Shown here piece by piece: positions 22,489-34,056 of a stretch of DNA of 64,000 bases. The first letter of the stretch is position 1. Each line of letters opens with the position of its first letter. A program made the translations under genes and the position numbers. Origin of the DNA: Cudoniella acicularis (lineage: Eukaryota > Ascomycota > Leotiomycetes > Helotiales > Helotiaceae); NCBI GenBank assembly GCA_013054445.1, contig JAAMPI010000025.1, positions 1 through 64,000 of the forward strand, in the 5' to 3' direction. Below the pieces are notes generated by a model. It saw nothing but the letters and a program-made list of their open reading frames with translations, searched no databases and was not told the origin of the DNA.

Positions 22489-23110
22489 ATGAAGTGGGAC
22501 GATCTCATGTTCAGATGGACGGCGACCGATAGCGAGGGCTCTGAGGAGGATTTCCCACCTAGAAAGAGAAGAAGACACACTTTGACTCGAGGGGTGGAAG
22601 AAGGACCAACGGTTTTCATTCTGGAAGCCCTGCAAGATCAGCAGTCGAGAGGATGTTGCAGAAGACACTGACTTTGGCGATGTTCCCCCTGGCCAGACTG
22701 AAAACACTGTAAATCTTGAGGATAATACTAACGCTGCGCATAGTGCATCCGAGCCAGAAGAAGACGTCGCTATTTCAGAAGAAGGTGAAATTCGGGACAG
22801 TTCTGTAGAGCCAATCAATGAAGATACCGGACCCGGACAAGCATATGATGATTCGATTTCTGATAGGCAGCAGGCAAGTAAACTGAAGAATACCATCTAC
22901 TTGATTCCTATTGGTAACGTACCAGAAACCAAAATCCGATCGAAATTTTCGATGTATGGCGAGATAGCGAAGATTAAACAGCCTCCTGGTGTAACATATG
23001 GATTTATCAAGTTCAAAAGGCACAGTCCGCTAAAAAATGCCGTGAAGGGGGCGAATAAGAAAAAGGTATTTGATAGGCGAAAATTGAAGGTTAATCTTGC
23101 TAGGGATTGA
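22489..23110 (+). CDS. RRM-domain protein with an apparent frame break
   Basis: An acidic and basic N-terminal part (MKWDDLMFRWTATDSEGSEE, then PPRKRRRHTLTRG) is open from 22489 to about 22,593. The acidic middle and a compact RRM-like fold (NTIYLIPIGNVPETKIRSKF, YGEIAKIKQ, TYGFIKFKR, RRKLKVNLARD) are open in the next frame to 23110. The frames overlap between about 22,585 and 22,671. The shift could be a one-base indel in the GGGG at 22,591-22,594, or a weak GTGGAA...GAGAG intron of 58 bp (22594-22651) that also restores frame. The RRM would bind RNA, and the RNP motifs are degenerate (FIKF). I leave it open whether it is a functional gene. Confidence 0.5.
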
Positions 23111-23252
23111 AAGGAAAGTAATTAGTCTAGAATCGGGAGCAGTAAGGAGCGTTGACACTTTCAGCCCTCGAATTATCTGCTGAGGATTTTATAACTAGAA
23201 AGAAGTATGTATACCGCCATCCTTTGGCTTACCAGGTAAAAATTAACAGGTA

Positions 23253-23771
23253 ATGAGATCTCCGAATTATACTGGTAATAGTGCCAAAATGTACGTGGCT
23301 ATGATGAAGAAGCGGGACAAGATCATTGCTAGCCATGCTGATCTCAAACCTATCGAACAAGCCCGGGTGGTGATTAAAGAACAATGGCAGCGGTTAGGAT
23401 CGCAACTGGAAAGAGCACACACATCGCGGGCGAAGTTTGAGCAACTAAGCTTGAATCCTCCTACAGACGACGACGACTTAATTCCAACAACGAGAGACAA
23501 ATTTATTTTAGCATTTTGTCGCAGCTGGGAAATTTTGACGCAATGGAAGCACTTGCACAAGGAGTTTGTGATATTTCCAAGATTATCGGATGATTTGCAG
23601 GCGATGCATGCTAGGTATAGCGATATGCGGCATAAACTTGTTTACGATGTGGGCGATTTGGTGGATTGGGAAGACTTCTGGGAGTTTCTTCATAGCGGCA
23701 TAGACATTATCACGAAGGAAGTGGAAATTATGAAGAAGGATTGGGAGGAAGTGAATGGTAGTATAGCATGA
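23253..23771 (+). CDS. Hypothetical protein, 172 aa
   Basis: A single open frame from ATG 23253 to 23771 encodes a charged, mostly helical protein (AMMKKRDKIIASHADLKPIE, and a C-terminal KEVEIMKKDWEEVNGS). It has no signal peptide, membrane segment or domain I recognise. It lies 142 bp after the RRM ORF on the same strand. It could be a second small gene or a downstream part of the same locus; no splice path joining them was found. Confidence 0.45.
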   Translation: MRSPNYTGNSAKMYVAMMKKRDKIIASHADLKPIEQARVVIKEQWQRLGSQLERAHTSRAKFEQLSLNPPTDDDDLIPTTRDKFILAFCRSWEILTQWKHLHKEFVIFPRLSDDLQAMHARYSDMRHKLVYDVGDLVDWEDFWEFLHSGIDIITKEVEIMKKDWEEVNGSIA

Positions 23772-25160
23772 TTTGAAGAGTCAATACTTGGTCATCGAGG
23801 CTTGGCAAGTTGAGACAGCAACTTTCGAGGTTTCGAGGAAGGCAATTATGTGACCGAGACGCTGGAAGTCTGACTTCGCCCTTGTACCTGAAATGTACGC
23901 ATATATGTGTCTGTTGTTTGATATGTCGAGGCCAAGATTGGTTGAAAACAAACGATGTGGGTCTAAGCAGATTAAAGTGAAGAGGACTGAAGTTGAGGTG
24001 ATCGCGATCGATGATCCGCTAACTAGACCTTGCTTAAATTTTTTATGTAAAGACTACGTATCTCGCTTCGTACTCGCACTCATCTTCTGCAAGCACAACC
24101 CAACCTCCTTTCTTCTCATCATCCAATCGCAAGTTTTGATCGCCTGATATCCTCTATATCAACAATCGGTCCATACCAAGAGAACCCCTACAGACCGTGT
24201 GCTTGACGTCCCGCTGGATCTTCAAAACACACGCTGTATACGATGCGAGCCAAGATATATTCCACGGTCTTCAGCAAGCACTCGAGACGACATCAAGATT
24301 GAGGACAAGCAGATTTTCATGCCGAGGCACTTGAGTTCAATGCTTCACAGCATGTCTGAAGGGGAGGAAAGAAAAGGGGAGTACAACTCTATCACGTGAT
24401 CTTTGTCGAACACTTCATAGGAGGTGGTTGGGTGCAGTTTCATTCCATCTCTTGATGCAAAAAGGGGGCAACCAAGCTGCTGGGCCCTCCTCAAAGGTCC
24501 CGAATACGCTGAATGGTCGTCTTATGATTCGCGATTTTGCCCAATTTGATCCGTCCGAGACTACATTGTCGGAAAGCTGTAGCACAGATGCATTTCGTAC
24601 CGAAGCCATATTCTCCGATCCCCCAACTTTCTTGGGACTTCTCCAAATCACAGCATATCTTCGTGGACCATACTCGATTAGGCAATCAATGAGAGCAAGC
24701 CACCTCTTATGTTGCTCTATCTTGCGGGGATATCCTTGACTGCAGGAATGCCTTTGCTGTGTAACGAGTTTCAAAACACAACGTTTCGTCCAATCGCGAT
24801 TTTCCTACCCACTAAGATCCAATCGCAACTTCACCATCTTATGAATGATGTGAATTTCCAAGATCGATCAGTCCATATCATGTGTGCCTCGGTACGGATT
24901 TTGCTCTGCAATTCGCTCGTCTTGCAAGCTCACAGACGCTTTGCGGTAGTGAACAACATTGTTCCTCAATGCCGGATGGTGTGATGCATAGAGACGATCC
25001 TTCGTCCCATATTCTTTCCGAGGCTCTGGACCTTTGGTCACATCATGACATGTCCCTCCGAGCATATAAAAGCTTAAATCCCCAGCGGTTATTTTGACTT
25101 CATCAGATCTACCATCAATTCACAACATTTCCCAGAAAACAAAAGACACCATCACTAAAA
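23772..25160. other. Intergenic stretch upstream of the cutinase
   Basis: Overlapping open frames on both strands between 24,200 and 25,100 have no recognisable domain. The segment right before 25161 is CA- and A-rich (leader-like), with TATAAAAG at about 25,066, a likely TATA box about 95 bp before the ATG. Confidence 0.5.
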
Positions 25161-25876
25161 ATGCATCAAACCCTTTCACTCATCCTCTTGGGCCTTCCCC
25201 TCATCTCCGGAAACCCCATCGAAAGTCGACAATCATCTCTAGCAACATCAAATACACAAAATGACCTCACGAATGGCTCTCCATGCAAAGCCATGACAGT
25301 AGTCTTCGCCCGCGGCACCACCGAGACTGGCAATGTCGGCACTCTCACCGGACCTCCATTCTTCAGCTCGCTCTCAACCGCAGTCGGAGCTCAAAATCTC
25401 GCAGTCCAAGGTGTTGATTACCCCGCCGATATTCCAGGTTTCCTGGCTGGCGGTGACAAGACTGGAAGTACGACGATGGCACAATTGATTCAGCAGGCTA
25501 TGACTCAATGTCCCAATACAAAGGTGGTGATGGCGGGATACAGTCAGGGCGGTCAATTAGTCCACAATGCAGCAACCCAAATGTCTGCTGCAACACAGGC
25601 GAAGGTCAGCTCTGGTAAGTATTTTCTCTGCTCTCATGCTTTCTACTCCTTCCCTATTGTAATCGCAGTGACTAACATCCCACACCAGCAATCATCTTTG
25701 GCGACCCAGACAACGGCACGGCAATTGGATCCATCTCCGCCGCAAAAACCAAAGTAATCTGCCACCCCACAGACAACATCTGCATGCACGGCGACGCCAT
25801 CCTCGCCGCTCACTTGACCTACTCCCAAAACGCTGACGAAGCCGCTGCTTTTGCCAAGTCCGCAGCTGGAATGTAA
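25161..25876 (+). CDS. Secreted cutinase
   Basis: Two exons, 25161-25614 and 25689-25876, are spliced over a 74-bp GTAAGT...CACCAG intron and encode 213 aa. A signal peptide covers about residues 1-18. The cutinase fold shows the oxyanion segment VVFARGTTETGNVG (48-60), the nucleophile motif GYSQGG (126-131, Ser128) and the Asp180/His193 pair in PTDNICMHGD...AAHLTY. Cysteines at 42, 117, 176 and 183 fit the two conserved disulfides. The enzyme hydrolyses ester bonds of plant cutin or other polyesters outside the cell. It is tail to tail with the tyrosinase gene. Confidence 0.93.
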
Positions 25877-26612
25877 GCCGTGCGAACTCCCGGAGGTTTG
25901 AGAGAGTGGTATTGAAAATAATAGTACCAATTCTATAAACGGTACGACTTCGAGTTCGAGTGTTGAACTTGCTAAAAGCGGAAGTATAAGTAGTGCTGGC
26001 AGTAGAGGAGTTGACAAGCATGGTGCGAGGGTAAGCGTAATGAGTGTCTTGGGTGTTTTGGTTGTGATGATGTTATTCTTTTGAGAAGAATACCAAACTG
26101 TTGTACATATCGTGGCGTTGTGCCAAATTTAGCGTGTGCAGAGGAATTAATTATTGGTAGCTGTTAGCCTATGTGTTGGAAGATTATTCTACTGATTTTA
26201 ATTGATGTATTGTGAACACCGACTTGGTCACTTGAACCGGGAGCCAGAAGCTCAGCAACAACCCAACCAAGTAACACAAGACACAATCAATACGAAACAC
26301 AGCACAAGACTCCGTATGCACACAGGGAGGCTGGACGGCGCAGATCTCAAAACGAACACTCAATTCTCCTAACGCCTACTTGCATGCAAATGTCCATCCA
26401 TCCGGTAAATGCCTCTTATTTTCTCATCCCAGAACCCCAGAACTCCACCCCCAAAAACACAAAGTAAAGATAATTGTGGGGAGAAAAACTTTCACGTTTC
26501 ACGATTTCTTTGATGTGTTGGAAGGAAGCTGTGGCGTTCTTCTTCAGCACAATCTAAGTGTCGGATGGCAGTCGTTTGTAAAGCGAGGTGAGAAGCGAGA
26601 AATAGAGATGGT
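25877..26612. other. 3' flanks of cutinase and tyrosinase
   Basis: This 736-bp stretch between convergent genes holds their terminator regions. A minus-strand frame (25643-26021) overlaps the cutinase 3' end and is a shadow. No gene is supported. Confidence 0.55.
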
Positions 26613-28773
26613 TTATGCACCGCCCGCTTTCCCCGTAGTAATTTCCGTGTGTGGTGTTCTCGTGCCGTATTTTGGAAATTCTTCGATGCTGGCGGGTAGT
26701 GTCACGATAGTGTCGTCGACTCTAACATTTAGACCTTTGACCTGCTCGTTTGGTATGGGCGTTCCGTCGAACTAGCTCCACACTTAGAAAATCCTCCTAG
26801 AATCGTCGAAATAGGGATGATAGGGACAAGGACAGACATACCTTCGTAACACTCCAAGCAAGATTGCTCTTAAGATAGCTCACAACAGCGGTAACATTTT
26901 GTGTATCAACATTGGCGCTCATTACTACATCCGATAGTGACAGAACGTGGTTGGTCGTTATAGGCGATGTGCTATTCTCCGCATCAGGAGGCGGAATGAC
27001 AAGCATTTCTCCTACTTTGCCTGCTATCCCTGCTGTAATAGTAACAGCGTAATTCTCGCCTAGCGCTGTATTCATCGCTTGAATTGCAACAGACCAATCT
27101 CTGACCTGTGGCTGCCTATCCCTCTTTGATGCACCCCGGGAACCGTTCACAGGCTTCTTTGCTTTCGGCGTGAAGATACCGCCCGGATTGTACTTCGTGT
27201 TGACGAGTGCTGTGACATTTTTGACTAGTTGATCAGGGGTCAGGAGGAGATCGGGAATATCAGCGTAGGAGTATCCGAAGGCTTTGGTTGTGCGAGAAGA
27301 GGTGGAGTCGTAAGGTGTCTTGCCATCGCTGGTGGTGAATGGTGTTAGAAATGTAGAGACTGTGTCATTTGTTTGTTGGCGGATAGTGAAAGTCCCGGAG
27401 AAATCGGTTGATGGAACTAAAAACTGGGTTGGGTTGATGGCTTCCCACATTGCGAAGAGGCGGTCGACATTTGCGTGGTGTAACCAACTAAGGCGTTGAG
27501 GATTAGCAATATTTCGGGCGGAAGTAACAAACATCATTTAGATAAAGTGATATGTTGGGATATTGTGAAGGAGCTGCGTATTATATGCCAATCGAGATTT
27601 GGAATAAAAGAAAAAGATATACGAAACTCTTACAATATTGGATCAAATGCTGAGTAGGCGACCGATGACATATGCCCGCCGACAAATCTTTCCCCACAGC
27701 AGCCAACACTGTAGTGTACCACATTGTGAACGTATTCGAAAGAAGTGCCCTCCATACTTCCCGTAGCCATAGTGTCATAATCAGTCACAGTCGCAAAAAC
27801 AGCGTACTAGCACAGGTTAGTGACCTCCACTTCAAGTACGCCTTAGAATTCGAGAAATATGCACGTACAACATCTTGCATGAGGGTTTTGGCAGCCAGAT
27901 CAGAGTTAGCTGCGGCTTCGTTGGAAGTCCCATTTTCGTCAGGATGTCGAACAGTCGTAGGCCATCTTGATAATTGTGCATCTGCATCGGTTGGAAACCA
28001 AGTATCATTCAACGGAAATTTTTGGAACTTGTATTGGTAGAGGGGATTGGTGACATTTTTTGTTCCAGAAGGCGTGTTAACTCGAATTGTTGGAGTTATA
28101 ACAGTGTCTGGCATCGTTGGAGTTGATGCCCAATCCCAGAATGGTATTCTGAAATTGTCCGCAGCCGTTTGATACTGAATAGATCTATACTGCTTGGCTA
28201 TGGTTTGGACATGGCCCACAAGAATTTTCTGGAATAATTAATAGTTGTATCGCTAATTGGAAAAGAAGTTTACCTCAAATAATGCCAAATATGGACGGTG
28301 CCAGGTTGGAAATAGCACGCTGTTATGTGTGCAGTAACCGATTAATGGCGCGGATGGATCTTGCTCATAACCATCCCACGCATAATAAGGTCTTCCATGA
28401 ATTCCTGAAGATCTCAGTCCAATCATTCAAATAAAGAAATCTCCTAGGGACTTACCTGCAATTTGAAAGTAGGACATCATGTTATCCTCGGGTGTCTGCT
28501 GCATGGCATTTAATGCTTGGATATACAGAGACCTAGTGCTGCAATTAGTTATTCTCTTCGGAAGCATAACTCGTAGATCAGTATAATTTACCACGTTGGA
28601 ACGTCATTTTGGAGATCCAAAATATTCCTTCTTGCTGGTCTTGCACCCGTCCGTGGATTTATTCCGGTTGAAACACCTGACAGAGGATATTTTCCCTCGG
28701 CGATATTAGCAACAGCAAGTGCAACAAAAAGACCGGAGAGACACAAACGCCTGAGCATCGTGAGTAAAATCAT
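26613..28773 (-). CDS. Tyrosinase (type-3 copper monooxygenase)
   Basis: Seven exons (28773-28592, 28538-28456, 28404-28274, 28228-27869, 27806-27634, 27487-26842, 26771-26613) splice in frame to 577 aa, the usual size for ascomycete tyrosinases. CuA ligands are His91 ([10 protein letters not shown]), His115 and His124 ([20 protein letters not shown]). CuB ligands are His279 and His283 (VHNVVHYS) and His313 ([15 protein letters not shown], completed across the exon 5/6 junction). It oxidises mono- and diphenols to quinones on the way to melanin. A hydrophobic N-terminus (residues 1-25) looks like a signal peptide; the alternative start is Met6 at 28758. The C-terminal extension ([14 protein letters not shown]...) is the part usually cleaved for activation. 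Confidence 0.92.
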
Positions 28774-31453
28774 AAGAAAATGACCAATGTCATGGCGACA
28801 TCGACAAGAATCATAATATTTTTATATATGTCGTGCTGTTGTCAGCATATTTAAGAGGCACAAGCATGCTGAACAGATTTTTATCCGATTTTGAAGAGAA
28901 AGTGAAATACCGGGTGACTGGAAGAAACGTGGGATTTGATTGGACAATGTGGCAGACGCATTAAACAAACGAGATTGTTGAAATGGTTTTTTGCTGAAGG
29001 ATGAGGGGATACCAACTCGTAAACTCGTAAAGCTTCTGGAATGAATTGACGGCAAGCGGTCCTTGACGTGCTGAACAGATATCATGGGCGAGATAAACTC
29101 CCGTTTTGTCCCAGCTGAATCCGCGCTCAGCAAATGTGAGGCACGGCACTTTATACCCAATCGGAATCTTGCGGTAGAAACGGCCCCCGAATCTCGTGTA
29201 CTCGGAACGGAAGCATAATGCGGCACAGGCGCCACCATCCCGAAATTCTTCATTGTGAGCATGCGGCAAGCCCACGCGGTCGGATGTCTGAAAAAGACCT
29301 CACGAGAGATTCGGCCAACTCCTACAACGAAATAAAACATGGGACGAAAGGCTTTGGCCTTGGTCATTTCTCTTTTCACTCTTATCGGATGCCACAAGGC
29401 GATGAAAGCCTCGTAACGAGTCTATGACCCTTCATTTGCGACTCATCCTCACCATTCGGGGTGAGACTGGTATTCTCGAACAACACAAGGTTGTGCCTCG
29501 CGGTCGACCCCTTTTGTCGGGTGGTTGTTGCTCTTCATGCCCTCCAGACTTAGGTTGATTTCGACTTCGATTATAGGAATAGCTTAAATCCATAAACCTA
29601 GCTGCAGTAGCTCCAAAAGCATTTCGTTGCACGTCGACATTTTTAGCGTCGCCCTAAAGTAGGTCAGCAATGATTGAGAGAAGCCACAGCCCTGGCATCG
29701 CTTGATAGCCAGGATTCAGTAGCGTTGGTCGTTTCAAAAATTCTAGTCACCTGAGTTGTGGCTTGTCGAGATAGAAATAAATTCAGACCCTCAAGGGAAC
29801 GCAATCGACATTTCGGCAAATAAAAGGATTTTGGACTCGTTCTGGGTTTTCTGCTGGAAATCTGCTCCGTGATCAATAAATTTTTAGAAAGGTTGAGTTA
29901 AAGCAGCCGCGGCCCATTTGAGACCTATCCTAATCACCCTCAGCGACAGGACTCGATAAAGGGCATTGTTCCAAAGAATGGAAGTATATGGACTGTATCT
30001 GAGGAAAGGTACTTCGAAAAGATAGTGACAGGAGCGTGTCTTTAATTTTGCTGGGCCTCCTCTAAGAAAAAGCCGGTGAAGTTTCAACGCAGATGTTTGG
30101 AGGCATTTGGAGAAATGGACAAATATGCGGTGAAGGCCAAATTGAACCAGAATATAGACGATCAGAGGTAGAATGATAGAGAATTTTCGTCAATTTGTCC
30201 AAGCAGAAAACCAGAGCTGTTGCAATTTTCATCTTCTTGTTGAAGAGTAGAGAACCGAACTACGGTGCAAATCCATCCAGAGAAAGGTTGAAGGATGATC
30301 GTGTGTGTTTTCTTCTATCTTTGGAGCCAAGCAAAAACAAAACTCAATTGTCGCGAGTAGAACGCGTCGAACTAACTTTGAACGATTTCTGATTCGACAA
30401 GCTCGATGATCTTGAAAATAATTTGAACATCTCGAACCTAGGGATATTTGAGGAGCGGGAACAGCCAAGCACTTCTTCGTGCCTCCACGCCGTCAGTACC
30501 GTGAATCGGGAACCTGAAAAGGTTGAGAGATTGGAAAGTCATCGCGGTTGTTCGTTGTCGCATAGAATTCTAACTGTAAAGTCCTCAATTCGGAGTTATC
30601 GGGTAGATGGCGGTTGTATTCAAATGCGTAGAACAGACGCCTCCTCATCGAGCAATTATTATCGATTGGATGGATGCTGTGAAGATGTGAAGAAAGGGTT
30701 GAGGTTGTTTTGCGTGCGCGTTTGCTGTTGAAATCTCGGCGTCAGGGCCGCCTCCGCTGATCTGAAATATGCTGGCGAGCACGCAGATCTGAGACCGAAG
30801 ATTCCCCAACGTCAAAGCCCTTCCTGTTTTTAACAAACCAGCAAGGAAACATCATTAAATAGCCACAAAAGCTGACAGTCTAACAACTAGCTTAAGCATA
30901 CTTGAAACGGTATTCTGAAGCCCAGGCTAATTAAATTTGGCTTTCGTTATCTTTTGATGTTTTAATGGTTTTTGCTCAGGAATATCGCCTTTTCGTTCCA
31001 GTCAACATTTGCACGCAAAGGTACTCTAATGAACTTCAAATTTCAAGGATTCACAATGATTCCTGCTGAAGATGTAAGTCTAATTATGAATGTCTTGATC
31101 TTTTTGGTAGTTGCTTTAGGAAGGCGATTGATCATGAGCCTTGTACCGATTGAACGCGTAACACGTCAACTCATCACCAACGTATCCAGCAGTAGCCAAG
31201 ACAGCTAGTTCAATATGCAGTTTCTGGCCCACCATGCGCCCTCGAATCCAATGTCATATTTCGTAAAAGCCGTCACCTCGTGCCAATGAAAAGATGGGTA
31301 CCGGTAGGTTGGAGCCTGGAGAGCTCTTTCCCCGCAGAGTGTCAGCCCTAGGGCTTAGTTTCAATTCTGGGCAGCGAGAGGCAGGCGAGGTGAGATAAGA
31401 AGTCGAGCATTTCAACTCCGGATATCTCCTCATTCAATCCTCAACTTTCGACA
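28774..31453. other. Gene-poor interval with doubtful ORFs
   Basis: The most protein-like frame is 28961-29275 on the minus strand (GGRFYRKIPIGYKVPCLTFA, then FSWDKTGVYLAHDIC), but the start and neighbours are unclear and I assign no family. Other frames are short. The last few hundred bases are the P450 promoter. Confidence 0.4.
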
Positions 31454-33358
31454 ATGAGCATGGCCGTACCGCCAGTCGGGATCCAAGTCCCAGGGACATT
31501 CCCCTCACTTGCGTTAAACGTTCTCGTTCTGGTAAGTCTTATTTTTGAACACATCACCTCCCAGTTTTGTCTGAGAAAGTGAACTCACCTAGCTGACTTG
31601 ACAAAGGCTTGTGTTTTTCTTCTCACCAAGATCCTTCATAACTTGTACTTTCATCCCCTTTCCAAGTATCCGGGACCCAAAATCTTTGCTGCCACTAGTC
31701 TCGCCAGCTCGTACTACCTGTTTCGAGGTACACGTGCCTATAGGATTTCCGAACTCCACAATCGATATGGTCCTGTAGGTCAATCCCTTTCCTCACAAAA
31801 ATCCCATCTAATCTTTCGAATAGATAGTTCGATTCGGTCCCAATGAGCTGTCTTATGTCAACGAACAAGCATGGAAAGACATTTACGGATCTCAGAAAGC
31901 CTCCACCGGAATCCAGCTCAAGAAGAAGGCAAGAGTCACCCCGATGTCTTATCTCAGCTTATTCCCAAATCCGAGTGATGAGGCCCATAACAGACTTCGG
32001 AAGGTTGTAGCTCCAGGATTCAGTGAAAAGGGGATTCGAGATAGAGAAACTCTCTTGCAGCAACATGTGACTTCTCTCATCCTCAAGCTAAGCGAAAAGT
32101 CTGGTAATCCTGTCGACTTGATTTGGTGGATGGATTGCACCGCCTCAGATAACTTGGGAGACATGGTTTTTGGTCAACCATTTGGTGCGCTGTAAGTCCT
32201 CCCCTATCTAAGATTTCGGCGTAATTATTATATTGACTCGTAGCAGAGAGACCGAGACATTTCCTGAAGTCTTACACCAAGCCGACGCTTCACTTAAAGA
32301 ATTGGCCTTCAATATTCTCTACGAACAGTATCTTCTCGGCAAAATTTGGACAAAAATTAGAGAGCGATTCACTCCAAGAAGAGTCAACTCGTTCTTTCCA
32401 AGCTTTGTTGCAGAAAATCTCCAGAAGAGGGGCAAGAGACTCGCAGAACAGGGAGGAAATGGGGCAGAGGTCAACGACATGTTTGTTACCATCCTCATAT
32501 CGTTCGAGCATTGCTAAAACTTTCAGTGTTTCTGTTTTATCAAGAAATGCTGGTACTTCTAGAGGATTGCAACCGGAAGAGATCGCGGTGGTATCGGTAG
32601 ACCTGATGATAGCCGGTGCTGACACAATCATCACTGCACTCAGTGTAAGAATTCTCCTTGGTAACAAGACGTAAAATTAATCCGTTTGCTCAGGGAACAT
32701 TCTATCTTCTTCTAACCAATCTTCCGAAGCTTCAGGCCTTGTCACATGAAATCCGCTCCACATTCGAATCTGAAAGCGACATGACTTTGGCGGCTCTGCA
32801 AAACCTCAAATATCTTAATGCAGTTCTCAACGAATCTCTTCGATTGTTTCCCGCCGCTCCAGAAACTACGAGGCGTGTTACAAATCCTGGTGGAAATGTT
32901 ATTTGTGGTGATCTGATTCCAGTTGGAGTACATGACCACTTTTTTCACATATCTTGCGTTGCTAACTCGGATGTGATAGACGGCTGTGGGAGTCTATTAT
33001 TGGGCAGCAGGTCATAACGCTTCAAGCTGGCACAAAGTCGAGTCTTTCATACCTGAACGCTGGCTTGGTGATGATAAATTCAAAGACGACGCACGGGGAG
33101 TCGTCAATCATTTTGCAGTTGGACCGAGAAATTGCGTTGGACAGACATTGGCTCTCGCTCAGATGAGACTCTTTGTTGCAAGACTGATCTGGAAGTAAGT
33201 GAAAATTACTTTGCTACGAGCATACCTAACTAACACGGTGGTGTAGCTTCGATATGGAATTGTGCGATGAGTCGAAGAAATGGTGGGGCATGCGCACTTT
33301 TGTGCTCACTTATGCTAAGCCGCCTCTTATGATGAAGTTGAAGCCTGTTGTTCGGTGA
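31454..33358 (+). CDS. Cytochrome P450 monooxygenase
   Basis: Eight exons (31454-31531, 31607-31778, 31828-32191, 32244-32480, 32527-32644, 32694-32927, 32980-33194, 33247-33358) give 509 aa in one frame. A hydrophobic N-terminus (about 17-45) would anchor it in the ER, followed by the proline-rich LSKYPGPK. The I-helix AGADT is at about 312-316, the K-helix ExxR is ESLR (370-373), PERW is at about 426-429, and the heme signature FAVGPRNCVG has the ligand Cys453. The exon 4 donor (GAC AT|GTTTGT) is atypical but is the one that keeps frame. The substrate is unknown; no biosynthetic cluster is visible around it. A duplicated 3' segment follows the stop. Confidence 0.87.
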
Positions 33359-33463
33359 GAGATTTGTGCATATGGCATTATATGCTAGGCCGCTGATAGT
33401 GAAGCTGCAGCTTCTTGTTCGCTAAGACACTTGCGTTTGGTGTATTATATGCTGATCTGCTCA
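33311..33463 (+). repeat. Tandem duplication of the P450 3' end
   Basis: The last coding bases and stop (TATGCTAAGCCGCC...GTTCGG TGA) recur just downstream as a degenerate copy (TATATGCTAGGCCGC..., GTTCGCTAA) with the same layout, and a third partial start (TATATGCTGATCTGCTC) at about 33,446. Units are about 65-70 bp. The first copy supplies the stop of the gene; the others are non-coding. Confidence 0.6.
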
Positions 33464-34056
33464 CTTAGCTGCAACGTGCAAAAGGTATATTAAAAAAAAT
33501 TAAACTAAATGGAAAAAGATTAGCTCAAAATGGTCGTCTCTCTTCTGTAAGATGGAATTGCATCTTTCTTATACCACATAGTGTTATGTTGGAGGGATGT
33601 TGTCGGCTGTGTCTGCAAACCTACCTACGTGGTAGTTTGTTTCCTATAAAAGATCAGACATGTCGTCGCGTTATTGAGAGCTTAGGTCGGCGCCGTCTTT
33701 CTAGTTTAACATTATCCCAGTTCCCTCTCTGTACGGCCGTTATTCAAAGGATAGTAGTGTACGTTGAATGAAGGTTTGCTTATTTATTGGGAGACTTTTG
33801 CTTAGTTAAAGAGATATAGGCTACGATTTGAGCGGCTTAACTTGAGCCACGGGCCACAATCAAACCATATCAACCCCTTAAAGTCAATATATACGCATGA
33901 TTGAGGTTCGTTCATCGATAAAAAGGTTGCGCCACACGGTATCGTCATCACGTGCCCTTCGGCGAACCCATCGTACCTTCCCAACAAGCTCTCCATGGCG
34001 TTTTTCATTCTCGGACCTCGGAATCTGCCATATGTATTCTGCACGCACCTCTACGC
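33464..34056. other. Intergenic stretch, no gene seen
   Basis: Short open frames on both strands lack domains. The region separates the P450 from the 3' end of the DUF4238 pseudogene. Confidence 0.5.

Noticed and set aside
25643..26021. Minus-strand frames overlapping the cutinase 3' end
   Set aside because: Antisense shadow of the second cutinase exon.
28822..29397. 191-codon minus-strand frame and an overlapping 104-codon frame
   Set aside because: The two overlap in different frames, and neither shows a domain or a convincing start; mentioned only as doubtful in the interval entry.
31454..33358. A secondary-metabolite cluster around the P450
   Set aside because: No polyketide synthase, NRPS or terpene synthase lies within the window, and the neighbours are a pseudogene and a tyrosinase.
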